6,082 nucleotides of DNA from Desulfobacterales bacterium (GTDB lineage: Bacteria; Desulfobacterota; Desulfobacteria; Desulfobacterales; Desulfobacteraceae), in assembly GCA_022361315.1 (NCBI GenBank), contig JAKSBB010000585.1:1-6082 (forward strand), written 5' to 3'. Positions 5,076 to 6,082 of this stretch are shown one piece after another (within the stretch, counting starts at the first letter, position 1; the number at the start of each line of letters is the position of its first letter). The notes under the pieces were generated by a model. The model was not told the origin of the DNA and made no database searches. It saw only the letters and a program-made list of their open reading frames with translations. The translations under genes and the position numbers were made by a program.

Positions 5076-6082
5076 ATGGGCAGAAGTTTGATTATTTGCT
5101 GTGACGGTACTGGAAATGAAATTAAAGAAAACCAGTCCAATGTCTTGAAATTTTACCGATTGATAAAAAAGGATGAAACACAACTCGGATTTTATGATCC
5201 GGGTGTCGGTACAATCAGCAACAGCAATGCCTGGGCCCGGTTCAAAAATAAGGCGAAAGGCGTATTTGGTCTATCAACGGGTTACGGCCTGGATACCAAT
5301 GTATTGGAAGCCTACAGGTTTTTAGCGAACAATTATCAGGACGGAGACCAAATATATTTATTCGGATTCAGCAGAGGGGCATACACCATCCGGGTATTGG
5401 CGGGATTTCTCAATATGGTTGGCCTGCTGAAGGTTCATAATGACAATCTTTTCAGCTATGCCCTTACAGCCTATAAACAGGCGAGCAATCGGGATGATCT
5501 TTCCATCGCATGGCGCTTTCAGGAAGTTATGGACACCAAACGGATTACCATACGCTTCATGGGATGCTGGGACACCGTTGGGTCAGTTATCGTTCCCCGG
5601 CCGGACCGGCTATATCTTCCCTCTTTAGAGACATTGCCCTATACCCTTCAAAACCCTTGTGTAAAATCATTTCGCCACGCGATGTCCATTGATGAGCGCC
5701 GAAGGATGTTTCGTCTGATGCCATGGAAAGAGGGAGGCATATTTAAACCCCACCCATTTGTGAAGGATGATGATGCCCAGGAACAGGATGTTAAACAAGT
5801 ATGGTTTTCGGGGGTTCACTCCGATATCGGCGGCGGATATCCGGAAGGGGAAAGCGGGGCCGCTAAAATTCCACTCAAATGGATGGTGGATGAGGCAAGG
5901 GAAAATGGTATTATCTTCAGGGAGAATATGGTTCAGCGTCTTGTGGAAGGGAAAACCCCCAAAAAAAGTTCCCGCAACTATGTGGCACCAGACCCCAATG
6001 CAGCTCTGCACGACTCCATGAATATGGCGTGGGCATTACTCGAAATCCTGCCAAAGTCCCTAAAAAGAAGAGAGTGGAAAAA
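5076..6082 (+). CDS. DUF2235-family alpha/beta hydrolase (Tle1-like lipase), partial at the right edge
   Basis: The frame is open for 335 codons from the ATG to the window edge without a stop, so the C-terminus is missing. It has no signal peptide. The N-terminal CCDGTGNE (residues 8-15) is the DUF2235 opening motif. GFSRGAY at 97-103 is the nucleophile elbow with Ser99. WDTVGS at 165-170 and VWFSGVHSDIGGGY at 242-255 (His248) are the other family blocks, so a Ser/Asp/His hydrolase is expected; Asp166 or Asp250 is the candidate acid. DUF2235 includes the Tle1 phospholipase effectors of type VI secretion, but many members are stand-alone and no secretion, VgrG or immunity gene is visible here. 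The gene has its own strong ribosome binding site, lies 191 bases after tupC, and is visibly more AT-rich than the tup genes, hinting at separate ancestry. The family call is firm; substrate and role are not. Confidence 0.9.
   Translation, partial: MGRSLIICCDGTGNEIKENQSNVLKFYRLIKKDETQLGFYDPGVGTISNSNAWARFKNKAKGVFGLSTGYGLDTNVLEAYRFLANNYQDGDQIYLFGFSRGAYTIRVLAGFLNMVGLLKVHNDNLFSYALTAYKQASNRDDLSIAWRFQEVMDTKRITIRFMGCWDTVGSVIVPRPDRLYLPSLETLPYTLQNPCVKSFRHAMSIDERRRMFRLMPWKEGGIFKPHPFVKDDDAQEQDVKQVWFSGVHSDIGGGYPEGESGAAKIPLKWMVDEARENGIIFRENMVQRLVEGKTPKKSSRNYVAPDPNAALHDSMNMAWALLEILPKSLKRREWK

Noticed and set aside
5667..6011. A 114-codon minus-strand frame opposite the 3' part of the DUF2235 gene
   Set aside because: The plus strand there encodes the conserved VHSDIGGGY block of DUF2235, so the antisense frame is a shadow.

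Overview
The window looks like part of a chromosome from a Gram-negative, probably anaerobic bacterium. Three things suggest this: an inner-membrane/periplasmic RND-type efflux pair, a complete tungstate uptake operon (tupABC, common in anaerobes that use tungsten or molybdenum enzymes), and a small acidic protein that resembles family members I associate with Desulfovibrio/Geobacter-type bacteria. A sulfate-reducing or related Desulfobacterota host is the best guess, but it is inference; no rRNA or other taxonomic marker is present. No tRNA, rRNA, CRISPR array or insertion sequence was seen.

Layout. (1) Positions 1-1480, minus strand: a two-gene efflux operon with a membrane-fusion (periplasmic adaptor) protein followed, through a 4-base ATGA overlap, by the first 36 codons of an RND permease that runs off the left edge. 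(2) Positions 1481-1697: a divergent intergenic region with back-to-back -35-like boxes, a 16-bp palindrome positioned to be an operator for the efflux operon, and other dyads. (3) Positions 1698-1871, plus strand: a 57-residue Cys/His-rich protein with a B-box-like zinc-ligand spacing. (4) Positions 1956-2204, plus strand: an 82-residue small cytoplasmic protein preceded by a short dyad. (5) Positions 2342-4884, plus strand: tupA-tupB-tupC, encoding a periplasmic tungstate-binding protein, a permease and an ATPase with an extra C-terminal domain. A candidate promoter upstream is bracketed by an 8-bp inverted repeat (GGTTATCT / AGATAACC) that is a good operator candidate. (6) Positions 4885-5075: an AT-rich leader with small hairpins. 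(7) Position 5076 to the right edge, plus strand: the first 335 codons of a DUF2235-family alpha/beta hydrolase, related to the Tle1 phospholipase effectors of type VI secretion, in sequence of clearly lower G+C than the tup genes.

How the genes work together. TupA captures tungstate in the periplasm, TupB passes it through the inner membrane and TupC powers transport; the TupC tail may sense the oxyanion. The efflux pair is an independent, divergently transcribed unit that probably has its own regulator elsewhere. The two small proteins and the hydrolase have no visible functional link to the transport operons. No wholly new system is demonstrated. The most testable novelties are the two operator candidates, the small zinc-finger-like gene and the orphan DUF2235 hydrolase.
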